Positions 16,875-26,062 are shown, counted from the first letter of the stretch. The stretch is DNA of 64,000 nt from Nocardia higoensis NBRC 100133 (GCF_000308595.1 NZ_BAGA01000182.1:1-64000), one strand, 5' to 3'. The notes: generated by a model not told the origin, from the sequence alone. Translations and numbers: made by a program.

Positions 16875-17981
16875 GTGACCGCTCGCACCGTCGGAGATAT
16901 CGCCGCCTTCCGGTCGAAGCTGTGCGCCTGGCTCGACGAGCACGACCTCTCCCCCGGCCCGGACCACTCTCTGGACGGCCAGGTCGAACAACTGCTCCGG
17001 GTCCGGCGCGCACTCTTCGACGCCGACTGGATGCGCTACGGCTGGCCCGCACAGGTCGGCGGCCTGGGCGGGCCTGCCGCTCTGCGCGCCGTTCTCGGTG
17101 AGGAGATCGCCTCCCGCGACCTCGCCGAGCCCGGCATCTGGTCCATGATCGAGGTACTCGCCCCGACCATGATCGCCTACGCCCGCCCCGAACTCGCCGC
17201 CGATATGGTCCCCCGGCTGCTCTCCGGCAGTGAGCAGTGGTGCCAGGGCTTCTCCGAACCCGGCTCCGGCAGCGACCTGGCCTCACTGCGCACGAAAGCC
17301 ACTCCGCACGGCGCGGATTGGCTGATCTCCGGCCAGAAGGTGTGGACCAGCCTGGCCCAGTATGCCGCCCGCTGCGTATTGCTGACCCGCACCGGCCCCG
17401 GTCACGACGGCATCACCGCCTTCTTCGTCGACATGGATTCCCCCGGCATCATCGTGCGCCCGTTGCGCACCATGCACGGCGTGGACGAGTTCGCCGAGGT
17501 CTTCTTCGACGACGTCGTCGTTCCCGCCGACCGCATGCTCGGCAATCCCGGCGACGGCTGGCGCCTGGCGATGGATCTGCTCCCCTACGAGCGCTCCACC
17601 TGCTTCTGGCATCGCATCGCCTACCTGTTCACCCGGTTCGACCAACTGCTCGCGGCCACCACCGACGCCTCCGATGCCGAACTCGGCGTGGCATACCTGG
17701 CCCTGCACACCGTGCGCTGCCGCTCCCACGCCACCCAGCGACGGCTGGGCGCGGGCGAACGCCTGGGCCCGGAGACCTCCGTCGACAAGGTGCTGCTCGC
17801 CGAAGCCGAACAACGCCTCTTCGACACCGCCCGCGACGTACTGCCCGGGGTGGTCGAACTCGACGACTCCCCCTGGCGCACCGAGTTCCTCTATTCCCGC
17901 GCGGCGACCATCTACGGCGGCACCGCCGAGATCCAGCGCAATATCATCGCCCGCCGCCTGCTCGACCTCGGCAAGGAGTGA
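16875..17981 (+). CDS. acyl-CoA dehydrogenase, large subunit of pair 1
   Basis: 368-residue acyl-CoA dehydrogenase starting with GTG. It has the FAD/substrate motif GFSEPGSGSDLASLRT and WLISGQKVWTS, and ends IYGGTAEIQRNIIARRLLD. At the position of the MCAD catalytic glutamate there is an aspartate-rich stretch (VVELDDSPWR) instead. The next gene, 4 bases downstream, is a shorter dehydrogenase that has that glutamate. This fits the alpha2-beta2 dehydrogenases known from mycobacterial sterol side-chain and ring degradation, in which one FAD site is built by two different chains. It would act on a bulky acyl-CoA made or used by the Rieske operon. Confidence 0.92.
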   Translation: MTARTVGDIAAFRSKLCAWLDEHDLSPGPDHSLDGQVEQLLRVRRALFDADWMRYGWPAQVGGLGGPAALRAVLGEEIASRDLAEPGIWSMIEVLAPTMIAYARPELAADMVPRLLSGSEQWCQGFSEPGSGSDLASLRTKATPHGADWLISGQKVWTSLAQYAARCVLLTRTGPGHDGITAFFVDMDSPGIIVRPLRTMHGVDEFAEVFFDDVVVPADRMLGNPGDGWRLAMDLLPYERSTCFWHRIAYLFTRFDQLLAATTDASDAELGVAYLALHTVRCRSHATQRRLGAGERLGPETSVDKVLLAEAEQRLFDTARDVLPGVVELDDSPWRTEFLYSRAATIYGGTAEIQRNIIARRLLDLGKE

Positions 17982-17985
17982 CCCT

Positions 17986-18867
17986 ATGGCCGACCCCGCC
18001 CAGAGCGGTTCCCTTCTCGATGCCGCCGAACTGCGACTGCTCGCCGACGCCATCCGCACGGCCATGACCGCCGCGAGCGGCAACGAACTCGATCGCGCGC
18101 TGGCCGATCTCGGCTGGGCCGAGATGTTGGCCGACAGCCCGGAAGTCGCGATTCCCACCGTCTTCCGGCTTCTCGGCGAGACCGGTGCGCACGCGTCGGT
18201 GCTCGTAGACGTCCTACGCACCGCCGATCCCACCCTCCCACCGGACGTGCCGTTGCCCTTCGCGGGTGGCCGGTGGGTGATCTGGGATCGTTCCGTAACC
18301 GGGCCGGAGAGGCCGTCGCAACCCGCCTCGCGCGCGGCCCACCGTGCCGCTCTCCTCGACGAGGAACTTCCGCTACGCCCGATCCGCCTGGGCGGACCCG
18401 ACGGCGAACACCTCGGCCGGATCAGCGCGACATCTTCGGCAGCCGGTCGACGTGCGCTCGGCTGGTGGCTGCTCGGCTCCGGACACGCCATGCTGTCGCT
18501 CGCGCGCACCCACGCCCTCGAACGCGTCCAGTTCGGCCGCCCGCTCGCCTCCTTCCAGGCCGTGCGTCACCGCCTTGCCGAGACCCTGGTGGCCCTCGAC
18601 GGCGCCGAAGCCGCGCTCGCCCACGCCGACGACGAATTCGGCGCTCTGCTCGCCAAAGCAGCCACCGGCCGCGCGGCGACCACCGCGGCACGCCACTGTC
18701 AGCAGGTACTCGGCGGAATCGGCTTCACCGCCGAACACGAGTTGCACCGGCATGTGCGGCGGGCGCTCGTCCTCGACGGTCTGCTCGGCAGCACGCGCGA
18801 GCTCGTCCGCGAGATCGGAAACGAGGTGCGCAACCGGGGGGAAGCACCACGCGGGGCGAACCTCTGA
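17986..18867 (+). CDS. acyl-CoA dehydrogenase, small subunit of pair 1
   Basis: 293-residue dehydrogenase subunit, shorter than the usual 380 and lacking a clear N-terminal FAD loop. The ATG at 17986 is four bases after the large-subunit stop; the longer frame is ignored. The C-terminal half holds ERVQFGRPLASFQAVRHRLAE and LGGIGFTAEHELHRHVRRA, with the glutamate that aligns with the MCAD catalytic base. It should combine with the preceding gene product as a heterotetramer. It is the last clear gene of the operon; 237 non-coding bases follow in which I see no hairpin or promoter I would trust. Confidence 0.9.
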   Translation: MADPAQSGSLLDAAELRLLADAIRTAMTAASGNELDRALADLGWAEMLADSPEVAIPTVFRLLGETGAHASVLVDVLRTADPTLPPDVPLPFAGGRWVIWDRSVTGPERPSQPASRAAHRAALLDEELPLRPIRLGGPDGEHLGRISATSSAAGRRALGWWLLGSGHAMLSLARTHALERVQFGRPLASFQAVRHRLAETLVALDGAEAALAHADDEFGALLAKAATGRAATTAARHCQQVLGGIGFTAEHELHRHVRRALVLDGLLGSTRELVREIGNEVRNRGEAPRGANL

Positions 18868-19104
18868 CTTTCGCCGCGGGAGCTCAGGACCATCCGAGAA
18901 CCGTCCGAGGACTATGGAATCCACATCTCGAGCTGCTCGGAACATTCCCTCCGACGATCGAGACGAGTTCGGAGCCGCGGTGATTCAATGCATTCGACGG
19001 TGGAATCGATCCGGAACCCACGGTCGGCGGCGAAAGGTTCACTGTGGCAACGCAAGCACTGCACACGGCACTGGGAATGTGCTCTGTAGCGAAGGAAGCG
19101 GCCC

Positions 19105-19362
19105 GTGCCGGCTTGGATCGAACGGTTCCGTACCGACCGCCTCGCCGCCGCGGGCATCGACGCCGACTTCGAACGCACCTGGATGCTGTATCGCGCCGCC
19201 ATCACCGAACTCCTGCTCGCCGCGGTATGCACGGCCGAGGCCGGAGACCGGATGCAGCCCCGTGACGTCTCCCGGGTGGGCGTCGAGCGCGCCGTCGCCG
19301 GCGTGACCGCGCACGACAGCTTCGACGTGCTCGACGCCCTCATAGCCGAGACACCCGGATAG
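19105..19362 (+). CDS. short ORF, possible C-terminal remnant of a phosphotransferase-like gene
   Basis: 85-residue frame from a GTG, starting PAWIERFRTDRLAAAGIDAD. The pattern YRAAITELLLAAVCTAE, then RMQPRDVSRVGVERAVAGV and HDSFDVLDALIAE, resembles the extreme C-terminus of aminoglycoside-phosphotransferase or ecdysteroid-kinase-like proteins, whose catalytic part is missing here. The upstream 237 bases show no kinase motifs in any frame. It may be a decayed gene end left by a rearrangement, or a genuine small protein. It converges with the secreted-protein gene, 6 bases away. Confidence 0.35.
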   Translation: MPAWIERFRTDRLAAAGIDADFERTWMLYRAAITELLLAAVCTAEAGDRMQPRDVSRVGVERAVAGVTAHDSFDVLDALIAETPG

Positions 19363-19368
19363 TGCCGC

Positions 19369-19710
19369 TCATCGTCCCGGAGTGACCATCACGCTCACAC
19401 CGGGCGGAGTGAGGAGCGGCTCGTCGACGACGATGGTCAGCGTGGAGCCGGGTGTGCGCGCCGCCGCGGCGGCGGCACGAGAAATGGCCTCGCCGAGCAG
19501 CGCTTTGGCTTGCGGTGTGTAGTTCGGCGGCAGCGCACCCAGCAGCGGGCCGAGATTCATAGTGGTGATCGTCTGGGCTTCGGCCGGGGTCAACTCGATG
19601 CTCACAGCACCGGCCGATGGTGTCACCGAGAGCGCCGCGGCCTGCCCGCTGCCGAGCAGGAGCAGCCCGATCGATGCGGGGGCGGCAAGGAGCGCAATAG
19701 GTACTCGCAC
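19369..19710 (-). CDS. small secreted protein, unknown function
   Basis: 113-residue protein read from GTG at 19710, which has GAAGGA six bases upstream. The N-terminus RVPIALLAAPASIGLLLLG is a signal peptide, with cleavage expected near SGQAAA. The mature part is short and hydrophobic-polar alternating (AVSIELTPAEAQTITTM, STLTIVVDEPLLTPPG). The frame is open upstream to 20082, but that part has shadow-like Arg-rich composition. Family not recognised; such small exported proteins are common in Nocardia. It lies behind the LeuC-like gene on the same strand with a 173-base gap. Confidence 0.6.
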   Translation of the reverse strand: MRVPIALLAAPASIGLLLLGSGQAAALSVTPSAGAVSIELTPAEAQTITTMNLGPLLGALPPNYTPQAKALLGEAISRAAAAAARTPGSTLTIVVDEPLLTPPGVSVMVTPGR

Positions 19711-19883
19711 GGAGATTCCTTCCAGAGTTCTTTCGGAGACGCTGATTCCAGAGACGTTGTTCTCGAAGGAGCCGTCCACGTCGACGCTGATATCTGTTCG
19801 ACGGACAGCGCCACTTCGGATGGCTCCGACAGGGAATCGATCACGACACCGTCCGCGACGGAAGATGACTACGGGCGCCGAGA

Positions 19884-21293
19884 TCAGTCGAGATCGTCCG
19901 GCGCACTGAACCGGCCGCGCACCGCGGTCGCGGCGGCGACGGCCGGGGACACCAGATGGGTGCGCGCGCCCGGCCCCTGCCTGCCTTCGAAGTTGCGGTT
20001 CGAGGTGGAGGCGCAGCGCTGGGCGCCTGCCATCTTGTCCGGGTTCATGCCCAGGCACATCGAGCAGCCCGCATGACGCCACTGGGCGCCGAACCGTTCG
20101 AACACCTCCCCCAGCCCCTCGGCCTCGGCTTCCCGACGCACCCGCGCCGATCCCGGCACGATCATCACCTCGACACTGTCGGCCTTATGCCGACCCCGCA
20201 TGACGGCGGCCGCCGCACGGAGGTCCTCGATGCGAGAGTTGGTGCAGGAACCGATGAACACGACGTCGACCGGGATGTCCCGGAGCGGGGTGCCGGGAGT
20301 CAGGTCCATGTATTCGAGAGCGCGGTGTGCGGCGGCGCGGGCGCCGGAGTCGGGGAAGTCGGTGGGCGCGGGGACCCGGTCGTGGATCGGGATGCTCTGG
20401 CCGGGGTTGGTTCCCCAGGTCACCAGCGGGGCCAGCTCGGCCGCGTCGATATGGACTTCGGTGTCGAACCGGGCGCCGGGATCGCTGTGCAGTGTCCGCC
20501 AGTAGGTGACGGCCGCGTCCCAGTCGGCGCCGGCCGGGGCGTGCGGCCTGCCTTCGACATAGGCGAAGGTCTTCTCGTCCGGTGCGATCAGGCCCGCGCG
20601 GGCGCCGGTCTCGGCGGACATATTGCAGACGGTCATCCGGCCTTCCATCGACAGTGACCGGATGGCCGAGCCTCGGTATTCGAGGATGTGCCCCTGCGCA
20701 CCGGTGACTCCGATCCTGGCGACGATTCCCAGGATGACGTCCTTGGCGGTGACTCCCGGGGCGAGTTCGCCCTCGACCGTCACAGCCATCGTGCGCGGCC
20801 TGGCCAGCGAAAGAGTCTGGGTGGCAAGCACGTGCTCGACCTCGCTGGTGCCGATGCCGATCGCGAGTGCGCCGAAGGCGCCGTGGGTGGAGGTGTGCGA
20901 ATCCCCGCAGGCGAGGGTGAGGCCGGGCATGGTCAGGCCCATCTCCGGTCCCACCACGTGGACGATCCCCTGGCCGGAGTCACCGAGCGGCATGTGCCGG
21001 ATGCCGAACTCGGCGCAGTTGCGCCGCAACTGCTCGATCTGGAGACGGCTGATCGGGTCCTCGATCGGCCGGTCCGGTCCGGTGGTGGGGACATTGTGGT
21101 CTTCGGTCGCGAGGGTCAGGTCGGGGCGGCGGACGGGCAGACCGCTCTGCCGCAGTCCCTCGAAGGCCTGAGCGCTCGACACCTCGTGCACCAGATGCAG
21201 ATCCACGTAGAGGAGGTCGGGCCCGCCGCCGTTCCCTGCGGCGACGACGTGCTCGTCCCAGATCTTCTCGGCCAGCGTGCGTGGGGGGGTCAT
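19884..21293 (-). CDS. LeuC-like [4Fe-4S] hydro-lyase large subunit
   Basis: 469-residue aconitase-superfamily protein of isopropylmalate-isomerase large-subunit type. The iron-sulfur ligands are C350 in GSCTNSR and C410/C413 in GCSMCLGMNPD. DLHLVHEVSS and GDSHTSTHGAFGALA are also present. ATG 21293 is chosen because GAGG lies five bases upstream; a GTG two codons earlier is the alternative. The partner small subunit (LeuD) that completes this enzyme is absent on both sides. It is divergent from the nitrilase gene and its operon, so it may hydrate an unsaturated dicarboxylate (maleate, citraconate or dimethylmaleate type) in that pathway rather than serve leucine synthesis. Confidence 0.9.
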   Translation of the reverse strand: MTPPRTLAEKIWDEHVVAAGNGGGPDLLYVDLHLVHEVSSAQAFEGLRQSGLPVRRPDLTLATEDHNVPTTGPDRPIEDPISRLQIEQLRRNCAEFGIRHMPLGDSGQGIVHVVGPEMGLTMPGLTLACGDSHTSTHGAFGALAIGIGTSEVEHVLATQTLSLARPRTMAVTVEGELAPGVTAKDVILGIVARIGVTGAQGHILEYRGSAIRSLSMEGRMTVCNMSAETGARAGLIAPDEKTFAYVEGRPHAPAGADWDAAVTYWRTLHSDPGARFDTEVHIDAAELAPLVTWGTNPGQSIPIHDRVPAPTDFPDSGARAAAHRALEYMDLTPGTPLRDIPVDVVFIGSCTNSRIEDLRAAAAVMRGRHKADSVEVMIVPGSARVRREAEAEGLGEVFERFGAQWRHAGCSMCLGMNPDKMAGAQRCASTSNRNFEGRQGPGARTHLVSPAVAAATAVRGRFSAPDDLD

Positions 21294-21333
21294 TTGCACC
21301 TCGAGTCGGATAGCGGTTCTGGCGGCCAGATTT

Positions 21334-21346
21334 TTGCACTATGCAA
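21334..21346. promoter_or_regulatory. short palindrome upstream of the LeuC-like gene
   Basis: TTGCACTATGCAA is a perfect 5+3+5 inverted repeat, 40 bases before the LeuC-like ATG. A related TTTTGCACATAG lies near 21512-21523, before the nitrilase gene. Both sit in the unusually AT-rich divergent gap (21294-21539), where a regulator such as the IclR protein of this block could bind. Confidence 0.35.
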
Positions 21347-21454
21347 TAGGAGGATTCGACATTACGCAACCAGGTCGCCAGACCTTGCCGGCCGGTTACC
21401 GAATGTTAACTGGCCACCCGAATGTTTCCGCCGTGATAACAACGAATTGCCCCG

Positions 21455-21483
21455 TTGACTCGTGACCTATCACACCATAGGCT
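21455..21483 (+). promoter_or_regulatory. candidate promoter of the nitrilase/ABC/monooxygenase operon
   Basis: TTGACT (21455-21460) and TAGGCT (21478-21483) are separated by 17 bases, a good sigma-70 arrangement. The nitrilase GTG lies 57 bases downstream. Because the promoter lies within the upstream part of the long open frame, the nitrilase must start after it, which supports the GTG at 21540. Confidence 0.5.
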
Positions 21484-21539
21484 CACCTCGATTGCACAAG
21501 ACGAAAGAGTCTTTTGCACATAGTAGTAACGGAGTCCTT

Positions 21540-23276
21540 GTGATAACGGCTCGACTTCATCCTCAGGGAACGCCGACCACGATTCGTGTGGCTGCAGCGC
21601 AGTTCTTCTCCGGTGAGGACGTTTCCGCGAATCTCGCGACGGTCGTCGACTACATCGAGCAGGCCGCCCGCGCGGGTGTCGAACTGCTCGTCACCCCGGA
21701 GAACTCCAACCGGGTGCGGACCTACGTCGACCGGGAACAGGCCTGGGCACAGTGCGAAACGCTCGACGGCGAGTTCGTCAGCGGAATCCGGTCCGCGGCA
21801 CGCGAGTTCGGCGTGATGGTCGCCGTCGGTGTGGATCTGCGCGGTGCGCAGGCCCCCGATGTGCACATCGGTCAGATCCTGGTGGATTCCACCGGCGAGA
21901 TCCTGCACGTCCACCACAAGACGGTCTTCTGGGACTACGAATACACGCTGTTCACACCGGGTTCCAAGCCGTTGGAGGTCGTTTCGACGCGGCTCGGCCG
22001 TATCGGGCAGCTGTCCTGCGCCGACGGCATCGTTCCCGAGGTGCCCCGGGTACTCGCCCTGAGCGGTGCGCAGATCCTGGTCAACTCGCTGAACTCCCGC
22101 GGCCCCGACGAGATGCGGGTGCACGAACCGTTGCGCGCCATCGAGAACCACGTCTGGCACATCGCGGCCAACACCGTCGGCGGCCCGGCGGACGGCTACC
22201 CCTGGACCGGTGGTTCGCAGATCGTGAGCCCCACCGGGGAGATCCTGGCCAACGCGGGAGAAACCGCCGAGGGCATGGTGTGGGCGGACATCACCCCCGC
22301 CACCGCGCACCCCAAGGTGCTCGCGGGGATCGGCGCGCTCGACGACTTCCGGCGCCCCGACCTCTACGGCGAACTCCTGGCCCCCATCGAATCCCACGCC
22401 GCCGCCGCGATGTACGGACCGGTCGAAGCGGGGACGCCCGCGCGCCCGCTGACCGTCGCCACCCTGCAGACCTCCTGGTACCACGCCACCTCGTGGACCC
22501 TCACCCGGGTGCGCACGCAGGTGGAGTACGCCGCCGCACGCGGCGTGCGCCTCGGCGTGTTCCCCGAACTGTTCATCCATCGGCCGGGCGAGGTCGCGGC
22601 GAATCCCGCTGCCGCGGCGGCACTCTCGGCGCAGGCTCTCGATGTGCTCCGCACGGCCGCCGCCGCGCACGGAGTCTGGGTGGTGGCGAGTCTGGTCGAG
22701 CACGACGCGGGCCGGTACTTCCATACCGCATACCTGGTGGACGACGCCGGACAGATCGCCGCGACCTACCGCAAAGCGCATCTGAATGCCGAGGAGCGGG
22801 GATGGGCGAGCGCCGGAGACGATCTCGTCGTCGCCGAAACCCCCTTCGGCCGGCTCGGTCTCATGATCGGCGACGAGGTGTGGCTGCCCGAAGTGGCGCG
22901 CATCCTCACGCTGCGCGGCGCCGAAGTCATCGCGCACCCCGTCTCCTGGGATCGCCTCGAAGCCGCCACCCAGGCCGCGGTGGAACGGACCGAGGAGAAC
23001 CGCACCCACCTGATCTCCTGCGCCCGCACCGACAATCCCGCGGGATTCGGCAGCCAGATCGTGCTCGCCGACCGGTTCCTGCCCGGACAGCCGGTCGCCC
23101 TGATGCGTTTCCCCACCGCGATCTGGTCGCGGACCGGGTTCGAGGAGGACATCATCCAGACCATCGACCTCGTCGACTCCCATTCCAAAGTCCAGGGCTA
23201 TCACCTGGATCCGCTCGCGACCCGTCAGCCCGCGCTGTACGAGTCGTTCACAGGGCTGTTCGCCTCGACCGATTGA
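21540..23276 (+). CDS. tandem-domain nitrilase-family C-N hydrolase
   Basis: 578-residue protein made of two carbon-nitrogen hydrolase domains. Domain 1 (about residues 14-285) has the full triad: E54 in TPENS, K127 in HHKTVFW and C160 in QLSCADG. Domain 2 (about 302-575) keeps E343 in FPELF and K412 in YRKAHLN, but has glycine at the cysteine position (G444 in LMIGDEVWLPE), so it should be inactive. GTG 21540 follows GGAG; the open frame upstream contains the promoter. It would hydrolyse an amide or nitrile. It leads an operon for import and oxidation of a nitrogen-containing compound, 79 bases before livH. Confidence 0.9.
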   Translation: MITARLHPQGTPTTIRVAAAQFFSGEDVSANLATVVDYIEQAARAGVELLVTPENSNRVRTYVDREQAWAQCETLDGEFVSGIRSAAREFGVMVAVGVDLRGAQAPDVHIGQILVDSTGEILHVHHKTVFWDYEYTLFTPGSKPLEVVSTRLGRIGQLSCADGIVPEVPRVLALSGAQILVNSLNSRGPDEMRVHEPLRAIENHVWHIAANTVGGPADGYPWTGGSQIVSPTGEILANAGETAEGMVWADITPATAHPKVLAGIGALDDFRRPDLYGELLAPIESHAAAAMYGPVEAGTPARPLTVATLQTSWYHATSWTLTRVRTQVEYAAARGVRLGVFPELFIHRPGEVAANPAAAAALSAQALDVLRTAAAAHGVWVVASLVEHDAGRYFHTAYLVDDAGQIAATYRKAHLNAEERGWASAGDDLVVAETPFGRLGLMIGDEVWLPEVARILTLRGAEVIAHPVSWDRLEAATQAAVERTEENRTHLISCARTDNPAGFGSQIVLADRFLPGQPVALMRFPTAIWSRTGFEEDIIQTIDLVDSHSKVQGYHLDPLATRQPALYESFTGLFASTD

Positions 23277-23355
23277 CCCCTGTCCACCCGAACCGGCTAC
23301 GGCACAAGGTTGTCGGGCCGGCGCCTCTCATACCGAAAGTCAGAGGTCCATTCTC

Positions 23356-24225
23356 ATGATCGCCCAGTCCCTCGCAAGTGGGATCGCGATCGGCGGCATC
23401 TACGCCTTGCTCGCCGTCGCGTTCCTGCTCACCTACCGGGTCTCAGGCGTGCTCAACTTCGCCCAGGGTGAGTTCGTCATGCTCGCCGCGTTCATCGCCT
23501 CCGCGGTCGCGGGTTCGGCCGGTGTGCCCCTGGTGGCCGCCGCCCTGCTGGGTATCGGTGCGGCGGCTTTCGCCGGTGTGCTGATGGAGCGCGTGACCTA
23601 CAAACCACTGCACGGCAAATCGCACGCTTCCCTGATCATCTCCACCGTCGCGGTCGGTCTCGTGCTACAGCAGATCGCCCACCTGGTGTGGGGACCGGAA
23701 CCGCGGACCCTCGCCTCGCTGGTGCCCAACCGCTCGCTGGAAATCTTCGGCGCCCGGATCTCCACGGTGTCGGTGTTCATCGCGGTGGTCTCGGTGGCCC
23801 TGATCGTCGGAGTCACCCTGCTGCTCTCGCGGACCCGGCTGGGCCGTCAGATGCAGGCCACCGCCGTGGATGCCCCCACCGCGAAACTCATGGGCATCCG
23901 CACCGAACGGATGGTCATCATCGCCTTCGCCATCAGCACCGGTCTCACCGGCGCGGCCGGCGTCCTCGTGGCTCCGATGTTCTCGGTCACCGGCACGCTC
24001 GGCTTCCTGATCGCGCTCAAGGCGTTCGCCGCCTGCGTGATCGGAGGATTCGGCAATCTGCCCGGCGCAGCGGTCGCGGCATTCGCGCTCGGGGTCGTCG
24101 AGAACCTGGCAGGCACGTACATCGGCTCGGACAGCAAGGAGCTCATCGTCTTCGCGCTGATGATCGCGTTCCTGCTCGTGCGGCCGGAAGGAATCTTCGG
24201 ATCTCGAGTGGGTGAGAAGCTGTGA
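23356..24225 (+). CDS. livH: LIV-type ABC permease LivH
   Basis: 289-residue membrane protein of the second importer, with about eight hydrophobic segments. Family motifs are GGIYALLAVAFLLTYRVSGV, NFAQGEFVMLAAF, RQMQATAVDAPTAKLMGI and CVIGGFGNLPGA. The ATG at 23356 has AGAGG nine bases before it. Its stop overlaps the LivM start as GTGA. It forms the transmembrane channel with LivM. The operon context suggests uptake of the heterocycle or amide degraded by the following enzymes. Confidence 0.94.
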   Translation: MIAQSLASGIAIGGIYALLAVAFLLTYRVSGVLNFAQGEFVMLAAFIASAVAGSAGVPLVAAALLGIGAAAFAGVLMERVTYKPLHGKSHASLIISTVAVGLVLQQIAHLVWGPEPRTLASLVPNRSLEIFGARISTVSVFIAVVSVALIVGVTLLLSRTRLGRQMQATAVDAPTAKLMGIRTERMVIIAFAISTGLTGAAGVLVAPMFSVTGTLGFLIALKAFAACVIGGFGNLPGAAVAAFALGVVENLAGTYIGSDSKELIVFALMIAFLLVRPEGIFGSRVGEKL

Positions 24226-25295
24226 AGACCCTGACGCAACTGAACAAGAGCGATCCTCCGAAGCGGGAACTCGCCCCCGGGCTGCTGCGTGAAGTCACCG
24301 GCACCTCGCGAGCGTCGCTGATCCTGTGGCCCGCCCTGATCGTGGCGGCTGTGGTGCTCGCCTTCGGCATCACCGACAACTACTGGCTGCAGATCGTCAT
24401 CAACGCCGAGATCATGGTGATCGCCGCGGTCGGACTGTATGTGACCTTCGGCCTCGCCGGACAGGTCTCGCTGGGCCAGGCCGGCTTCTACGCACTCGGC
24501 GGCTACGGCACCGGGCTGCTGATCAGCCACTTCGATACGCCGTTCCTGTTCGCCATGATCGCCGGCGTCGCGCTGGCGGCCCTGGTCGGGCTGGCGCTGG
24601 GAGTTCCCGCCCTACGGCTCAAGGGCCACTACCTGGCATTGGTCACCCTGGGGTTCGGTCAGATCATCGCGCTGATCCTCATCAACTGGACCTGGCTGAC
24701 CGGCGGCGCCACCGGCGTCCGCGGCATCATCAGCCCGCTGATCGGTTCGCTCGAACTCGAGACCGTGCCGCACTGGGCGGTGTTCGTCGGCCTGCTGGCA
24801 GTGGCGTCGGTGTACATCGTGCATCGCATCCATCACTCCTCCTACGGCCGGGTGATGCGCGCCGTGCGCGACAACGACTCCGCCGCGGCGGCTATGGGGG
24901 TTTCGCTCTCCCGGGTGAAGGTCCTCGCCTTCACCATCGGCGCGGCGTTCGCCGGGTTGGCGGGCGCGCTCAACGCGGGCTTCGTGACCTACATCAGCCC
25001 GGGCACCTACACCATGTCGCTGTCGGTGACCATGCTGTCGATGGTCGTGGTCGGCGGCGCGAAGAGCCCCTGGGGCGCGGTCGCCGGAGCTTTCCTGCTG
25101 ACTTTCCTGCCCGAACTGCTGCGCGATTTCCAGGACTACTACCTGCTGTTCTACGGCGTGCTGCTGCTGGTGATGGTCGCCTTCGTGCCGCAGGGCATCT
25201 GGGGCGTGGCGCAGTCGGCATTCGCCCGGCTACGGGGATCGCGGGGCACCGGTGACCGTGCGGCCGAGGCCGAGGAAGAAGGAGTTGTCCCATGA
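24222..25295 (+). CDS. livM: LIV-type ABC permease LivM
   Basis: 357-residue membrane protein starting with GTG inside the LivH stop. Diagnostic motifs are YVTFGLAGQVSLGQAGFYALG and PALRLKGHYLALVTLG, plus MRAVRDNDSAAAAMGV and VVVGGAKSPWGAV. A polar tail of about 25 residues (RGTGDRAAEAEEEGVV) follows the last membrane helix. The stop overlaps the LivG ATG (ATGA). Together with LivH it makes the permease of the second importer. Confidence 0.94.
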   Translation: MKTLTQLNKSDPPKRELAPGLLREVTGTSRASLILWPALIVAAVVLAFGITDNYWLQIVINAEIMVIAAVGLYVTFGLAGQVSLGQAGFYALGGYGTGLLISHFDTPFLFAMIAGVALAALVGLALGVPALRLKGHYLALVTLGFGQIIALILINWTWLTGGATGVRGIISPLIGSLELETVPHWAVFVGLLAVASVYIVHRIHHSSYGRVMRAVRDNDSAAAAMGVSLSRVKVLAFTIGAAFAGLAGALNAGFVTYISPGTYTMSLSVTMLSMVVVGGAKSPWGAVAGAFLLTFLPELLRDFQDYYLLFYGVLLLVMVAFVPQGIWGVAQSAFARLRGSRGTGDRAAEAEEEGVVP

Positions 25296-26062
25296 CCGGC
25301 GCGCTCACCGTCCGCGGACTGGTCCGCCGATTCGGCGGCGTGGTGGCCCTCGACGAAGTGGACCTCACTGTCGAGGCAGGCCAGACCCGCGCACTCATCG
25401 GACCGAACGGGTCCGGCAAATCGACCATGATCAACTGCATCTCCGGCGTCGACCGGCCCGATGCGGGCCGCATCGAGCTCGACGGCGCCGAGGTGACCGG
25501 CTGCGACTCGACCACCCTGTCCCGCAGGGGAATCGCCCGCACCTTCCAGACCCTGCGGCTCTTCGACGACATGACGGTCCTGGAGAACGTCATGGTCGCC
25601 ATGCACCACACCCGGGGTTTCGGTCTGCTCTCGGCGATCGCTCTCACCGGCGGATACCGACGGGCCGAGGCCGGGATGCGGAACCGCGCACACGAACTAC
25701 TCGAACTCGTCGGCGTCGCCGACGACGCCGGACGCGTCGCGGGCACCCTCCCCTACGGACATCGGCGTCTGGTGGAGATCGCCAGGGCCATGGCGCTGGA
25801 TCCGACACTGCTGCTGCTGGACGAACCGGCGGCGGGCATGAACGAATCCGAGACCATCCGGCTGGCCGGGATCGTGCAGCAGATCGGCGCGACCGGGCTG
25901 TCCATGGTGGTCGTCGAACACAACATGGACTTCATCGCCTCGGTCGCCTCCCAGGTCACCGTGCTCGACAACGGACACGTGATCGCCGAGGGCACACCGC
26001 GCGAGGTCCGCGAACATCCGCAGGTCCTCGAGGCCTATCTCGGCACGAGCGAGGAAGTATGA
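25292..26062 (+). CDS. livG: ABC transporter ATPase LivG
   Basis: 256-residue ATPase. Walker A is GPNGSGKST, the Q-loop region is IARTFQTLRLF, the signature position reads TLPYGHRRLVEIARA, Walker B is LLLLDEPAAGMN, and the switch histidine is in VVVEHNMDFI. These are all usual for LivG. It is coupled by ATGA overlaps to both LivM and LivF. It powers the second importer. Confidence 0.94.
   Translation: MTGALTVRGLVRRFGGVVALDEVDLTVEAGQTRALIGPNGSGKSTMINCISGVDRPDAGRIELDGAEVTGCDSTTLSRRGIARTFQTLRLFDDMTVLENVMVAMHHTRGFGLLSAIALTGGYRRAEAGMRNRAHELLELVGVADDAGRVAGTLPYGHRRLVEIARAMALDPTLLLLDEPAAGMNESETIRLAGIVQQIGATGLSMVVVEHNMDFIASVASQVTVLDNGHVIAEGTPREVREHPQVLEAYLGTSEEV

Noticed and set aside
13082..18867. 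Assignment of the Rieske operon to cholesterol degradation
   Set aside because: No KstD, HsaC or KshA signature and no KstR site was seen; only the general design (Rieske oxygenase, paired dehydrogenases) is alike.
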